A stretch of DNA of 13,327 bases. Source: CAYXVB01 sp964467785 (GTDB taxonomy: Bacteria; Bdellovibrionota; UBA1018). Numbering within the stretch: the first letter of the stretch is position 1; every line of letters starts with the position of its first letter. Location of the stretch: assembly GCA_964467785.1 (NCBI GenBank), contig CAYXVB010000100.1:1-13327 (forward strand). Reading direction: 5' to 3'. Shown here one piece after another: positions 1 to 10,299 of this stretch. Under the pieces are notes generated by a model. That model saw only the letters and a list, made by a program, of their open reading frames with translations, had not been told where the DNA came from and did not search any database. The position numbers were made by a program, and so were the translations under genes.

Positions 1-1
1 T

Positions 2-2617
<2,616 letters not shown>

Positions 2618-2626
2618 GCGACATAC

Positions 2627-2643
2627 TCAATCACGTTGATTGA
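2627..2643. repeat. Inverted repeat TCAATCA-cgt-TGATTGA after secA
   Basis: A perfect 7-bp inverted repeat with a 3-nt centre lies 9 bp after the secA stop. It has no T-run and is AT-rich, so it is a weak terminator candidate. It could instead be a protein-binding site. The rest of the 165-bp gap before the next gene shows no clear promoter. Confidence 0.3.
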
Positions 2644-2782
2644 ATTATGCGGAGCTCCCTCTCGCATCGCGCCGCACAAGCGCGTTGCAGCCAGGAGTTC
2701 GCGCTGCTTTAAGACCGAGTCCTGCCATGAGATTCCACTTCTACGCTGAGGTGGTTCATTTCCCGCATTCAGCGCAAGCGGG

Positions 2783-3799
2783 ATGTTTCCGATCAGTCTG
2801 TTCATGAAACGACTCAAACGGCAAAGGATCGGCGCTTCGGACACAAAACGCGGCTTTACTTTCGCGTCCATCACACCCTTTACGGCATCCCTCGCGTCGT
2901 TAGCACTTTTCGCGCTCTTCGCGCTGGCCATGGGAAGCCCACTCCCCACGGCGTTCGCTTCAGACCTTCAGGACTCCCTCGAGGAGTTGACGCGGCCTGC
3001 GGCGCCGAGCCCATCATTTTCCGATGATTTGGCCACCGGTCCTTACGGAGCCACCTTGCAAACCGGCGATTCGCCCCGTCTGCCGGACGTGCGCGCCGAA
3101 AGCGAACAAGACCCCCGCAAACCCCTGGCCCTGATCTGGCGCGGTCCCGGCGTTTGCCAGCCCGCCTGCGGAATTTCCGCGGCCCAAGCCGCGCGCGGCG
3201 CGGGCTATCGCACGCTCTCCGTTTTTCCCGGTTTTGCGGGGGCGCAAGCCGAGGCCCGCTTCGCGGAGGCCGCCGTCTGGATCCAACCCGGCGGCAAATC
3301 CGTCATCGCCGCGGGCGCGATGGGCACCGACCTCATCTCGCGTCTCCGGCGCTTCATCGGTGACGGCGGCGGCTACGTGGGCTTTTGCGCCGGGATGTTC
3401 ATCACCACCGACGAGGTCGGCACCTCCGGCAAACCCGGCTTCGGAATCGTCCCCGGCCGCACCGAGCTCTATCTCAAGAGCGATCCGCCGAGCTACATGA
3501 TCCCCATCACGCTCGACAGTAAACGCGTCACCCGCATCTTGTACGCCGGCGGCCCCATGCTTCACGTCAATGAGCGCGAGCTCGAGGCGCTGGGCGGCCG
3601 CGTGACCGCGCGCTATTCCGACGGCGCCATCGCCGGAGTGTTCGTGCCCTTCGGGCTGGGCAAGGTTTCGGTGATCGGCACTCATCCCGAGGCGGCCTGG
3701 TGGTGGAAGCTCGCCAGCGGGAGCCTCGACTTCGTGAGCGAACGTTGGATCGTCCGCGAAATGCTGCGCTCCGTGGCGCCTTCCGCGCGGACCCGTTAA
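2783..3799 (+). CDS. Secreted BPL_N-type class I glutamine-amidotransferase-like protein
   Basis: This 338-residue protein has a basic N-terminus, a hydrophobic stretch (about 35-50) and a signal-peptidase-like site after TAFA59, so export to the periplasm is predicted. The mature part carries an amidotransferase-like fold: a first strand ALIWRGPGVC (about 116-125), a nucleophile elbow GGGYVGFCAGMF with Cys202, and GTHPEA with His301 and Glu303 as the expected triad partners. The pattern fits the BPL_N family (the N-terminal domain of eukaryotic biotin-protein ligase), whose bacterial stand-alone members have no established reaction. It is not a BirA, as no ligase domain is present. Met8 at 2804 is an alternative start, and neither ATG has a good ribosome binding site. 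The protein has additional cysteines at 125 and 129 (CQPAC). Family call is fairly confident; function is unknown. Confidence 0.8.
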   Translation: MFPISLFMKRLKRQRIGASDTKRGFTFASITPFTASLASLALFALFALAMGSPLPTAFASDLQDSLEELTRPAAPSPSFSDDLATGPYGATLQTGDSPRLPDVRAESEQDPRKPLALIWRGPGVCQPACGISAAQAARGAGYRTLSVFPGFAGAQAEARFAEAAVWIQPGGKSVIAAGAMGTDLISRLRRFIGDGGGYVGFCAGMFITTDEVGTSGKPGFGIVPGRTELYLKSDPPSYMIPITLDSKRVTRILYAGGPMLHVNERELEALGGRVTARYSDGAIAGVFVPFGLGKVSVIGTHPEAAWWWKLASGSLDFVSERWIVREMLRSVAPSARTR

Positions 3800-3841
3800 G
3801 AGCGTTGAAACCTATCCAGTTTCACCTATGTCCGTTTCGAC

Positions 3842-3865
3842 ACATTCACGAATGTCAGACATTCG
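3842..3865. promoter_or_regulatory. Three alternating ACATTC/GAATGT half-sites (candidate operator)
   Basis: ACATTC (3842-3847), a 2-nt gap and GAATGT (3850-3855) are followed by an overlapping 17-nt palindrome, CGAATGTC-A-GACATTCG (3849-3865). Three half-sites of alternating orientation therefore sit 16-39 bp before the start codon of the metallopeptidase gene, in the only sizeable non-coding gap upstream. This position suits a repressor or activator controlling the protease/propeptide pair. The regulator is not identifiable here. Confidence 0.4.
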
Positions 3866-3880
3866 ATTAACCTTGAGGAT

Positions 3881-5554
3881 ATGGGGTTTTCCAGTAAATC
3901 GGCTCCCGTATTGAAGGTCGTCACCGCAGCCGTGCTTTCCGTAACCGCGCTGACCGCCTGCAAGCGCGAGGTCTCCGTGCAGGCGATCAGCTCCTCGACG
4001 GTCGAGACCACGGGCGGCGGCAAGGAAAAAGCTTCCGAGGGAGACTATCTGGCCAGCCCTACGAGCGGCACGCCGACGCAAATCTTCCTTCGCGATCCCT
4101 TCACGGACTCCGCCAAGGAGACTCTCGGTTTCAATGACAACATCCAGCCTTTCACCTCGCGCGCGTTCGAGCCGCGGCTCGACGTCACGCAGGACAACCT
4201 GCAAAGCACTTGGCTCAAGGTCACCACCGACGGCACCTACGCCACCCAGATCGCCAACCGCAAGGACTCGCTCGAATACCCGGTCACCGATCCGCGCTTT
4301 GCCCAGGTCAACGCCTTTTATCACGCCAGCCGCTTGCTCGATCGCGCGCGGTTTCTCGGCTACTCCATGAACGGTTACGGCCCCATTTCCGTCGACGCGC
4401 ATTGCAATCAGAGCAACAACGCCTATTTCGATCCAACCAACAAGAAAGTCTGCCTCGGCTACGCCCAACCCGCCAACGTCACCTCCAAGCTCTGGTCCTC
4501 GCTCGATGCCGACGTGGTCATCCATGAGTTCAACCACTCGATCAACCACTTCCTCTCCACCAGCGAGATCATGCAGGAAACCCCCGAAGCCGGAGCGATG
4601 GACGAAGGACTTTCGGACTACTGGGCCAACGTCCACTCCAATTCCTCGATCATCGGCTACTGGTTCGGCACCGCGATCTTGCAAGCCCAGGGCGCCACAC
4701 CGCTAGGGACCCGAAGCGGCCTGCGTGATTCGCTCCGCGCGCTCACCTATCCGCAGAGCCTTGCCCAGGAAATCCACTACGACGGCCGCATCTGGTCCGG
4801 TGCGCTTTGGAACATTCGCAAAGCGCTGCCCAATTCCCAGCGCGCCGCGTTCGACAAGATCGTCCTCCGTCAAGTCCAGTCGCTCCAGCTCGGTGACTCG
4901 TTCAAGGATGCCGTGGTCACGCTGCGCGATCTCGCGCCGGGCGCGGGGCTCACGCTCGCGCAACTCGATCCCCATCTCACCACCCGCGGACTGCTGCGTG
5001 AAGATGACGTCAGCGGCGTCGTCCTCTCGGACGTCACTCCCATGCTCGTCATCGACGATCATCTGCTGGACGACTTCAACTACCAGGCGAACGGCAACTG
5101 CAACGCCGCGCTCGACGTCGGCGAGCGCGCCCTGGTGCTCTTCAACCTCAAGAACATGTCCTCGAACCTCGGACACTTCACCGCCACGCTGTCCAAGGCA
5201 TCCGATACGGACACGATCCAGATCGTCACCGGGGGCGAAAAAGCCGCCTACAATCGCATCCTCGCATCCTCGCCGCACTTCCTGGCCGGCCTACAGGGCA
5301 ACGCCTCCGAGCTGGCCAACATGAGCGTCAACCGGCTCTACTACGGACGTGGCCAAGCCCTATTCAACGCGTCCTTCGTGATCGACGCCACCAACACCAC
5401 GGCCGGCGCCCACAACTTCAACCTCAAACTCTCCAGCCGCAACTCCCGCACCGGAGGCTGGTCCACCAAAACCCTGCCCGTGTCGATCACCGTGGGTAGC
5501 GCGGCCGCTCGCGCAAGCTGCACCCAAAGCCCCGGAGCCCGTCTATGGCCCTGA
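3881..5554 (+). CDS. Lipoprotein gluzincin metallopeptidase (M36/M4-like), lacking its own propeptide
   Basis: This 557-residue protein begins with a lipoprotein signal (hydrophobic 11-24, lipobox LTAC with Cys27), so it should be lipid-anchored, with Lys28/Arg29 after the cysteine compatible with outer-membrane sorting. The catalytic core shows HEFNH at 215-219 (two zinc histidines and catalytic Glu216) and EAGAMDEGLSDYWAN with Glu242 as the likely third zinc ligand. It also has EIHYDGRIWSGALW at 297-310, where His299 corresponds to the transition-state histidine of thermolysin/fungalysin enzymes. The C-terminal part (about 388-540) looks like a beta-rich accessory domain with a Cys-containing NGNCNAALDVGER segment. 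There is no FTP/PepSY propeptide between the signal and the catalytic core, only about 100 other residues. That propeptide type is encoded by the next gene, which overlaps this one by 10 bp. The start has GAGG only 3-4 nt upstream. Family is well supported; substrate is unknown. Confidence 0.85.
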   Translation: MGFSSKSAPVLKVVTAAVLSVTALTACKREVSVQAISSSTVETTGGGKEKASEGDYLASPTSGTPTQIFLRDPFTDSAKETLGFNDNIQPFTSRAFEPRLDVTQDNLQSTWLKVTTDGTYATQIANRKDSLEYPVTDPRFAQVNAFYHASRLLDRARFLGYSMNGYGPISVDAHCNQSNNAYFDPTNKKVCLGYAQPANVTSKLWSSLDADVVIHEFNHSINHFLSTSEIMQETPEAGAMDEGLSDYWANVHSNSSIIGYWFGTAILQAQGATPLGTRSGLRDSLRALTYPQSLAQEIHYDGRIWSGALWNIRKALPNSQRAAFDKIVLRQVQSLQLGDSFKDAVVTLRDLAPGAGLTLAQLDPHLTTRGLLREDDVSGVVLSDVTPMLVIDDHLLDDFNYQANGNCNAALDVGERALVLFNLKNMSSNLGHFTATLSKASDTDTIQIVTGGEKAAYNRILASSPHFLAGLQGNASELANMSVNRLYYGRGQALFNASFVIDATNTTAGAHNFNLKLSSRNSRTGGWSTKTLPVSITVGSAAARASCTQSPGARLWP

Positions 5555-6432
5555 ATCCGCGCCCAAACCGCGTTATCCTCTTTGCCGGCTTCGCCCTGCT
5601 TCTGGGCATCGCCCTGGTCAGCGGCCTGATCCATTTCTCGCGCCAGGGCTTTGATCGCGAGCCCGCTTCGATCCAAGATCCGGATCCTACGCAGGGACTT
5701 TCGTCCGAACCGCCCGAAATGCCCGCAGGCGCAAGGCAGGCTCCCCTGCCCGGCCCGCACTCCCGCAATAGGGAATCCTCACCGCAAACCAAGTCCTCGC
5801 CTCTCGTTTCGGCCGGCACGCTCCAGGAGCTCTTGCGCAACTCCCAAAAGCCCTGGCAAGTCGACTTTCCGCCGGACTCCAGCGGAAAATTCCCGCGGGC
5901 TCTGCGGCAAGGCCGTTACCTGATCCAGGGCGACACGGACCAGACCCGCGCCCAGGATCTCTTGATGACCTATTCGGAAAGAACCTTCGGCGTGCCTTAT
6001 TCGCGCCTGCAGTTCGCGAGCACCCACGACGGCGAGCAAACCTACATCTCCTACGAGCAGACCGAAAACGAGCTCCCAGTCCTGGGCGCCCGCATCGTGC
6101 TGGCCTTCGAAGACCGCTCGCTCGTGCGGGTGATGAACGACCTGATCCCGCGCCATGGCCCGGTCCCTTCGTCTCAACCCAAGGTGCTTCTCTCGGATGC
6201 GGAAAAGATCGCGCTTGCGGCGGCCGAGCCCTTTCGCCAGGGCTCCGACACCAGCCAGATCGCCGTCAACTCCAATCCTAGGCTCGCCTACCTGCCGTCA
6301 AGTACCGGCAAGCTGACCCTGGTCTATCAGACCGGCGTAGCCATCCAGGGCGACGAGCCCCATCAACTCATGGTTCTCATTGACGCGCGCACTGGCGACG
6401 TCGTTCGGGTCCGCGATACCTTGAGGCACTAG
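5545..6432 (+). CDS. Membrane-anchored FTP/PepSY propeptide-like protein (trans-acting partner of the peptidase)
   Basis: This 295-residue protein has one N-terminal membrane segment (about 9-29) followed by a Pro/Ser-rich linker (about 35-90). A region at about 135-205 resembles the fungalysin/thermolysin propeptide (FTP), including YISYEQTENELPVLGARIVL. A PepSY-like end (about 215-290) has RLAYLPSSTGKLTLVYQTGV and the propeptide-ending pattern LIDARTGDVV. In known enzymes these domains precede the catalytic domain in one chain and act as folding chaperone and inhibitor. Here they form a separate protein with no HEXXH and no catalytic domain. The ATG lies inside the peptidase gene (10-bp overlap), implying translational coupling. 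I infer that it folds or inhibits the upstream lipoprotein peptidase in trans at the membrane. The alternative is a free inhibitor of another protease. Confidence 0.75.
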   Translation: MALNPRPNRVILFAGFALLLGIALVSGLIHFSRQGFDREPASIQDPDPTQGLSSEPPEMPAGARQAPLPGPHSRNRESSPQTKSSPLVSAGTLQELLRNSQKPWQVDFPPDSSGKFPRALRQGRYLIQGDTDQTRAQDLLMTYSERTFGVPYSRLQFASTHDGEQTYISYEQTENELPVLGARIVLAFEDRSLVRVMNDLIPRHGPVPSSQPKVLLSDAEKIALAAAEPFRQGSDTSQIAVNSNPRLAYLPSSTGKLTLVYQTGVAIQGDEPHQLMVLIDARTGDVVRVRDTLRH

Positions 6433-6449
6433 CCCTTGAGACACTAGCC
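6420..6449 (+). repeat. 15-bp tandem duplication spanning a stop codon
   Basis: CTTGAGGCACTAGCC (6420-6434) is followed directly by CTTGAGACACTAGCC (6435-6449), with 14 of 15 bases the same. The unit is five codons long, so the second copy repeats the C-terminus and stop of the propeptide gene in frame (Leu-Arg-His-stop, Pro, Leu-Arg-His-stop). It looks like replication slippage and gives a backup stop codon. Confidence 0.85.
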
Positions 6450-6483
6450 AAGGTCGCCGATACCGCGGTACCATGAGGTTGAG

Positions 6484-7509
6484 ATGACCCAGGCGGACGA
6501 CCCGACTCAAGACGATCCCAACGCACCGAAAAACCCCTCGGATGCCGATGCCGCGTTGGCCGGGCTCTCGGGCATACCGGGCCTAGACTTCCAAAACGCG
6601 ATCCCCGAAGGCCAATTCGAAGGCTTTTCGGCCATGCCGGGGATCCCAGATTCTGGCGAGTCGGGCGAATCTGGCGAAGCCTCGCCGCCTCAGCCGCTAG
6701 CCGACCCGCTTGCCGATCCCCTCGCCCACTCGCCCGCGTCGGAGTCGAGCCCGCCCGATGCAATCGCCGAGTCCATGGCTCCTGGGGAGTCGGGCGCGGC
6801 CGCCGAGACTTCGCCTCCGCCCGCCGGTCCCCTGGACTCCGCCAAGGCGCTCTCAGAGAACATCCAAATCGCCCAAGCTCCGGTCGAGGCCGCCTATCCG
6901 TTCAGCCTCCGGATCGATGGTCCGCTCAGCGCCTGGGAGCGCGAAAAGCTCATCGACCTCCTCACCGCCGAAAACATGGGGATACGCGAAGTCGATCTCG
7001 AACCGCAGCTCGAGGCGGGTCGCATCCTGATCCCGCGCATCAGCGAGTACGCCGGCATCCTCCTCGTGCAAGCGCTGCGGGGCACGCGCGCCGAGATCTC
7101 GCTCGGCCCTTCGGATCAGATCTTTTATACCGAAGAAACGCGCGAAGACCTTTCGCTCCCGCCCACCGACGGCGCGGGTCGAAAGAGCTACGTCACTCCC
7201 GAGCACCGACCCAACGAGTCCCATCCCGCCGAGCGGATTCCCGTCGTTATGGAATCCGAGGTTCCCGGCCACCCGATCTTTGAAGTCGTGGATCTGGTTT
7301 CCGCCTCGACCGGGCTTTCGCTCCAGGCCGTCGAGGCCGAGAAATCACCAGACTATCAAGACGCGCTCGAGGCGCTCAAGCGCGAGCTTCGCTACAAGGC
7401 CCATCGCAAGGGCGCCACCGCGATCGTCAACTTCACGCCCAAGCTCGAAGCGCTCCGCCTCGCCTCCCAGTACCGCCTCACGGTCATGGGCTCGGCGATC
7501 CGCTATTAA
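6484..7509 (+). CDS. Pro/Ser/Gly-rich protein with C-terminal YbjQ-like domain
   Basis: This 341-residue protein has no signal peptide, so it is probably cytoplasmic. Residues 1-135 are low-complexity and acidic, with short internal repeats (SGESGESGE, ADPLADPLA), and are probably disordered. A compact middle segment (about 137-215, starting YPFSLRIDGPLSAWEREKL) may be a small alpha/beta domain that I do not recognise. The C-terminal 80 residues (about 262-341) match the YbjQ/DUF74 pattern: a strand, a helix with a charged ALEALKRELRYKAHRKGATAIVNF stretch, and a closing YRLTVMGSAIRY strand. YbjQ proteins form pentamers and have no proven biochemical role. GAGG lies 5 nt before the ATG. The gene ends convergently, sharing its stop bases with the PCu(A)C gene. 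Domain call is moderate; function is unknown. Confidence 0.75.
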   Translation: MTQADDPTQDDPNAPKNPSDADAALAGLSGIPGLDFQNAIPEGQFEGFSAMPGIPDSGESGESGEASPPQPLADPLADPLAHSPASESSPPDAIAESMAPGESGAAAETSPPPAGPLDSAKALSENIQIAQAPVEAAYPFSLRIDGPLSAWEREKLIDLLTAENMGIREVDLEPQLEAGRILIPRISEYAGILLVQALRGTRAEISLGPSDQIFYTEETREDLSLPPTDGAGRKSYVTPEHRPNESHPAERIPVVMESEVPGHPIFEVVDLVSASTGLSLQAVEAEKSPDYQDALEALKRELRYKAHRKGATAIVNFTPKLEALRLASQYRLTVMGSAIRY

Positions 7510-7961
7510 TTGACCGTCCGCGCGACCACTGGACTCATCACCGTGACCGAACCGCCGTGATCCAGCACGAGCCTCACCCTGACCCGGCTCCCCACCTTGA
7601 GGGGCTTTTTGAGCCCGATGAACATCACGTGCAGCCCGCCCGGCTTGAGATCCACATGGCCCCGGGGCGGAATCTTGATCGCGGGGATGGGGCGCATCTT
7701 CATCATGCCGCCTTCCTCGACGTGCTCGTGCAATTCCACGGACTCAGCCACATCCGACTCGGCCCGGATCAGCTCATAGCCATCCGTGCCGGAGTTATTG
7801 AGCGTGAGAAACATCGCCGTGTTGGGCGGGCCCCCGGGGACCGGAGCAAAGATCCGCACGTCCATCGCCGTCACGTCCGCTGCCTGCGCAACGCTCGCCC
7901 ATACCGACAAAAGGGCCACAATCAATGCCGCCGGGTTCATCTGTTTTATTATTCCACTCAT
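7506..7961 (-). CDS. Periplasmic PCu(A)C-type copper chaperone
   Basis: PCu(A)C proteins bind Cu(I) in the periplasm and deliver it to the CuA/CuB sites of cytochrome c oxidase, usually alongside SCO. From the chosen start the product is 151 residues, with a signal peptide ending AQA27 before ADVTAMDVR. The copper motif is visible as an HEH pair, MMKMR, and the closing PGGLHVM, giving the H-x(n)-M-x(n)-H-x-M ligand pattern. A longer frame to 8030 would run through the upstream SCO gene. The start at 7961 is chosen because GAGGG lies 7 nt upstream (overlapping the SCO stop codon) and it places the signal peptide at the N-terminus. The gap to the SCO gene is 10 bp, so one transcript is expected. 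Confidence 0.9.
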   Translation of the reverse strand: MSGIIKQMNPAALIVALLSVWASVAQAADVTAMDVRIFAPVPGGPPNTAMFLTLNNSGTDGYELIRAESDVAESVELHEHVEEGGMMKMRPIPAIKIPPRGHVDLKPGGLHVMFIGLKKPLKVGSRVRVRLVLDHGGSVTVMSPVVARTVN

Positions 7962-7971
7962 GACTTGGCCC

Positions 7972-8574
7972 TCATTGCTTGGGTAGGTATTTGCGGATCG
8001 CAGCGGCGAACTCGTCGGATTTTGTACCATGAATCAACGAAGTTTCCACCGCGCCCCCCGGACCGATCAGATAAGTCCTCGTGCTGTGGTCCACCAGATA
8101 GCCCGCGGCGGATTTGACCTCGGACTTCTGATAAAAAGCCCCGAACTTCTTGGCCACTTCGGCCACCTGGGCGGGGGAGCCCGAGATCCCGGTCACCCCC
8201 GGGTGAAAGGCCGACGCGTACATCTTCAAGCGATCCAAAGCGTCTCGCTCAGGATCGACGGAAACAAAAAGGACCGCCACCTTTTTCTGCTCCTCGGCCG
8301 TGAGCTTGTTCAACCCGGCCGAAATGGCCGATAGCGAGGTCGGGCAAACATCCGGGCAAAGCGTGTACCCAAAATAAACGAGCACGACCTTGCCGCGATA
8401 ATCCGTGAGCGATACCGGCCCCGAGGCCGACATCAAGGTAAAATCCGTGGTCTTGCCGCCCCAGGACGGACTCCAGTTGCAGGCCCAATTGCAGGTGGCC
8501 AGGCCCAGCATCGCCGAGAGCACCCAGGCGCCTCGAAAGCCTAAGCGCTTGCAAAAGCCCATTCGTGAAAACAT
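7972..8574 (-). CDS. SCO1/SenC family copper/thiol protein
   Basis: SCO proteins are thioredoxin-fold, membrane-attached factors that metallate or reduce the CuA centre of cytochrome c oxidase. The 200-residue product shows the CPDVC copper motif at 73-77 preceded by VLVYFGYT. It also has the SVDPERD stretch and the distal ligand His163 in VDHSTRTYLIGP. A hydrophobic N-terminus (about 15-28) ends in LATC, which is not a clean lipobox, so it may be an uncleaved anchor. Two extra cysteines (28 and 32) lie there. The start at 8574 has GGAG 9 nt upstream. An in-frame ATG at 8589 gives five more residues and cannot be excluded, while the longest frame (to 8775) would run into the divergent synthetase gene. 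It is first in an operon with the PCu(A)C gene. Confidence 0.9.
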   Translation of the reverse strand: MFSRMGFCKRLGFRGAWVLSAMLGLATCNWACNWSPSWGGKTTDFTLMSASGPVSLTDYRGKVVLVYFGYTLCPDVCPTSLSAISAGLNKLTAEEQKKVAVLFVSVDPERDALDRLKMYASAFHPGVTGISGSPAQVAEVAKKFGAFYQKSEVKSAAGYLVDHSTRTYLIGPGGAVETSLIHGTKSDEFAAAIRKYLPKQ

Positions 8575-8673
8575 CGGGGAAAACTCCATCTCTTTGGTCG
8601 TACCGTTCCGCGCTGGAGCGTGCAATGGGGTTTTTGGGAGCGATACCGACTGGGTCCATGTTAAGCAGGCCCC

Positions 8674-10254
8674 ATGTCGATTCTTGAACCGTGGCGACAA
8701 AACCAAGCGACCTTTGCCCCCACCCAGCCCACGCCCCAGCCCATCATCGATCAACGGATCGACATCCGAGCCCAAGAGATCGCCCGGGAGCTTTTACGCG
8801 CCCTCGACCTCCCCCCGGGCCCCCCGGAATTCCGTGGCCTCCAAGGCCGCCGCATCGCCCTGTTGATCGAGCCTGGAGAGGATTTTATCTCCGCTTTTTT
8901 CGGGGTCCTTCTGGCCGGCGGCACCAACGTCGTGCTCTCGCCCCTACACCCGGATGCCGAGAGCGCCTTTTTTTGCCAAGACTCGCGCGCGGCACTGCTT
9001 CTCGTCTCGCGAAGCTGGGCTGGTCGCGCCTCGCGTTTTGCTCCCTCGCTTGCCCTTCGTGTCGTCGAAGATATTCCCGGTAAAGAGAGTCTCAGCGAAA
9101 ACGCTTCCCACCCGCCGCTTGCGCCTTCCTTGCCGCCGCTTCCGGCGGATTCCGCCCCTGCCCTCCAGCTTTACACCAGCGGCACCACCGGCAAACCCAA
9201 GGGCGCGGTGCTCACCCACGGCAATCTAGGCCATCAGCAGCGCCTCCTGCGCGAAGCCTGGGGCCTCACCTCCTCCGACACGCTCCTACACGTCCTGCCG
9301 CTCCATCACATGCACGGGCTCTGTATCGCGCTTTTGTCCTCGCTCAGCGCGGGCGCGACGATCGACTTCGTGCGCGAGTTCCGCGCCGCCGAGATCTGGG
9401 ACCGGATGGAGCGCGCCACGGTTTTCATGGCCGTACCGACGATCTACGCCAAGCTATTCCAAGCCTATGACCAAGCCGACGCCCCCACCCGCGCGCGCTG
9501 GCGACAAAACGCCCAAAACCTCCGCCTAGCCACCAGCGGGAGCGCCGCCCTGCCAGTCACCCTCGCCGCACGCTGGCGCGAGCTCACGGGCCAGATCCCG
9601 CTCGAGCGCTTCGGGATGACTGAAGTCGGCGTGGCGCTTTCTAATCCCCTCCACGGCGAGCGCCTCGAGGGCTTCGTGGGTCTGCCGCTCCCCACGGTCG
9701 AGACGCGGATCATGAGCGAGACTTCGCCCGGCGAGTTTGTCGAAGCCGAGATCGGCGAGCTTTGGGTGGCCGGCCCCTCGGTGTTCTCCGAATACTTTGA
9801 GCGGCCCGAAGCCACCCGCGATGCATTTGTGCTGCGCGATGGTTTCCGTTTTTTCCGCACCGGCGACACGGTCGAAAAAAACGCGCAAGGCTCCTTCCGC
9901 ATCTTAGGCCGTACGAGCGTCGATATCCTCAAAAGCGGCGGCTATAAACTCTCCGCGCTCGAGATCGAAGAAGTTTTTCGCCTCCACCCGGCCATTTCCG
10001 AAGTCGCGGTCATCGGCCTGCCCGACCCGGTCTGGGGAGACCGCGTGACCGCCTGCGTGGTGCTCAAAGCCAGCGCCCCCGCGCCCACAGCCGAGGAGCT
10101 GCGCGCGTTCGCCAAAGAGCATCTGGCTGCGTACAAGGTTCCCAAGGAAATTCAATTTCTTGCCGAGCTCCCCCGAAATGCGATGGGCAAGGTGGTCAAA
10201 CCTGAGCTCAAACAAAAGCTCCAAGCTCGAATCACTGAGCCCGCGTCGGACTAG
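8674..10254 (+). CDS. AMP-forming acyl-CoA synthetase, malonyl-CoA synthetase type
   Basis: The 526-residue product belongs to the ANL adenylating family, which activates a carboxylate with ATP and transfers it to CoA. Visible landmarks are the P-loop YTSGTTGKPKG (167-177), LPLHHMHGL (208-216), the A5 motif GMTE (314-317), RTGD with Asp398, the hinge region GRTSVDILKSGGYKLSALEIE, and the C-terminal PRNAMGK with catalytic Lys506. SNPLHGERLEGFVGLPLP and SVDILKSGGYKLSALE are typical of MatB/ACSF3 malonyl-CoA synthetases, so malonate or methylmalonate is the likely substrate. Another short acyl acid remains possible. It is transcribed divergently from the SCO operon with about 99 bp between starts. 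AAGCAGG precedes the ATG by 4 nt. No malonate decarboxylase or transporter is in the window. Confidence 0.88.
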   Translation: MSILEPWRQNQATFAPTQPTPQPIIDQRIDIRAQEIARELLRALDLPPGPPEFRGLQGRRIALLIEPGEDFISAFFGVLLAGGTNVVLSPLHPDAESAFFCQDSRAALLLVSRSWAGRASRFAPSLALRVVEDIPGKESLSENASHPPLAPSLPPLPADSAPALQLYTSGTTGKPKGAVLTHGNLGHQQRLLREAWGLTSSDTLLHVLPLHHMHGLCIALLSSLSAGATIDFVREFRAAEIWDRMERATVFMAVPTIYAKLFQAYDQADAPTRARWRQNAQNLRLATSGSAALPVTLAARWRELTGQIPLERFGMTEVGVALSNPLHGERLEGFVGLPLPTVETRIMSETSPGEFVEAEIGELWVAGPSVFSEYFERPEATRDAFVLRDGFRFFRTGDTVEKNAQGSFRILGRTSVDILKSGGYKLSALEIEEVFRLHPAISEVAVIGLPDPVWGDRVTACVVLKASAPAPTAEELRAFAKEHLAAYKVPKEIQFLAELPRNAMGKVVKPELKQKLQARITEPASD

Positions 10255-10299
10255 GACCTCACTTCGCCACTCCCTGACCTTGCCATTCCGAGATCGATT

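Noticed and set aside
3801..3830. TGAAAC/GTTTCA hairpin after the BPL_N gene as a terminator
   Set aside because: The stem is only 6 bp, AT-rich and has no T-run; chance is likely.
3812..4684. 290-residue minus-strand open frame opposite the peptidase
   Set aside because: It lies opposite the HEFNH-coding region and has a composition typical of an antisense shadow, with no motif.
7557..8117. 186-residue plus-strand open frame across the copper genes
   Set aside because: It runs antisense to the clear PCu(A)C and SCO coding sequences and has no domain.
8590..8673. Divergent promoters between the SCO and synthetase genes
   Set aside because: The position demands promoters, but no -35/-10 pair on either strand was convincing enough to list.
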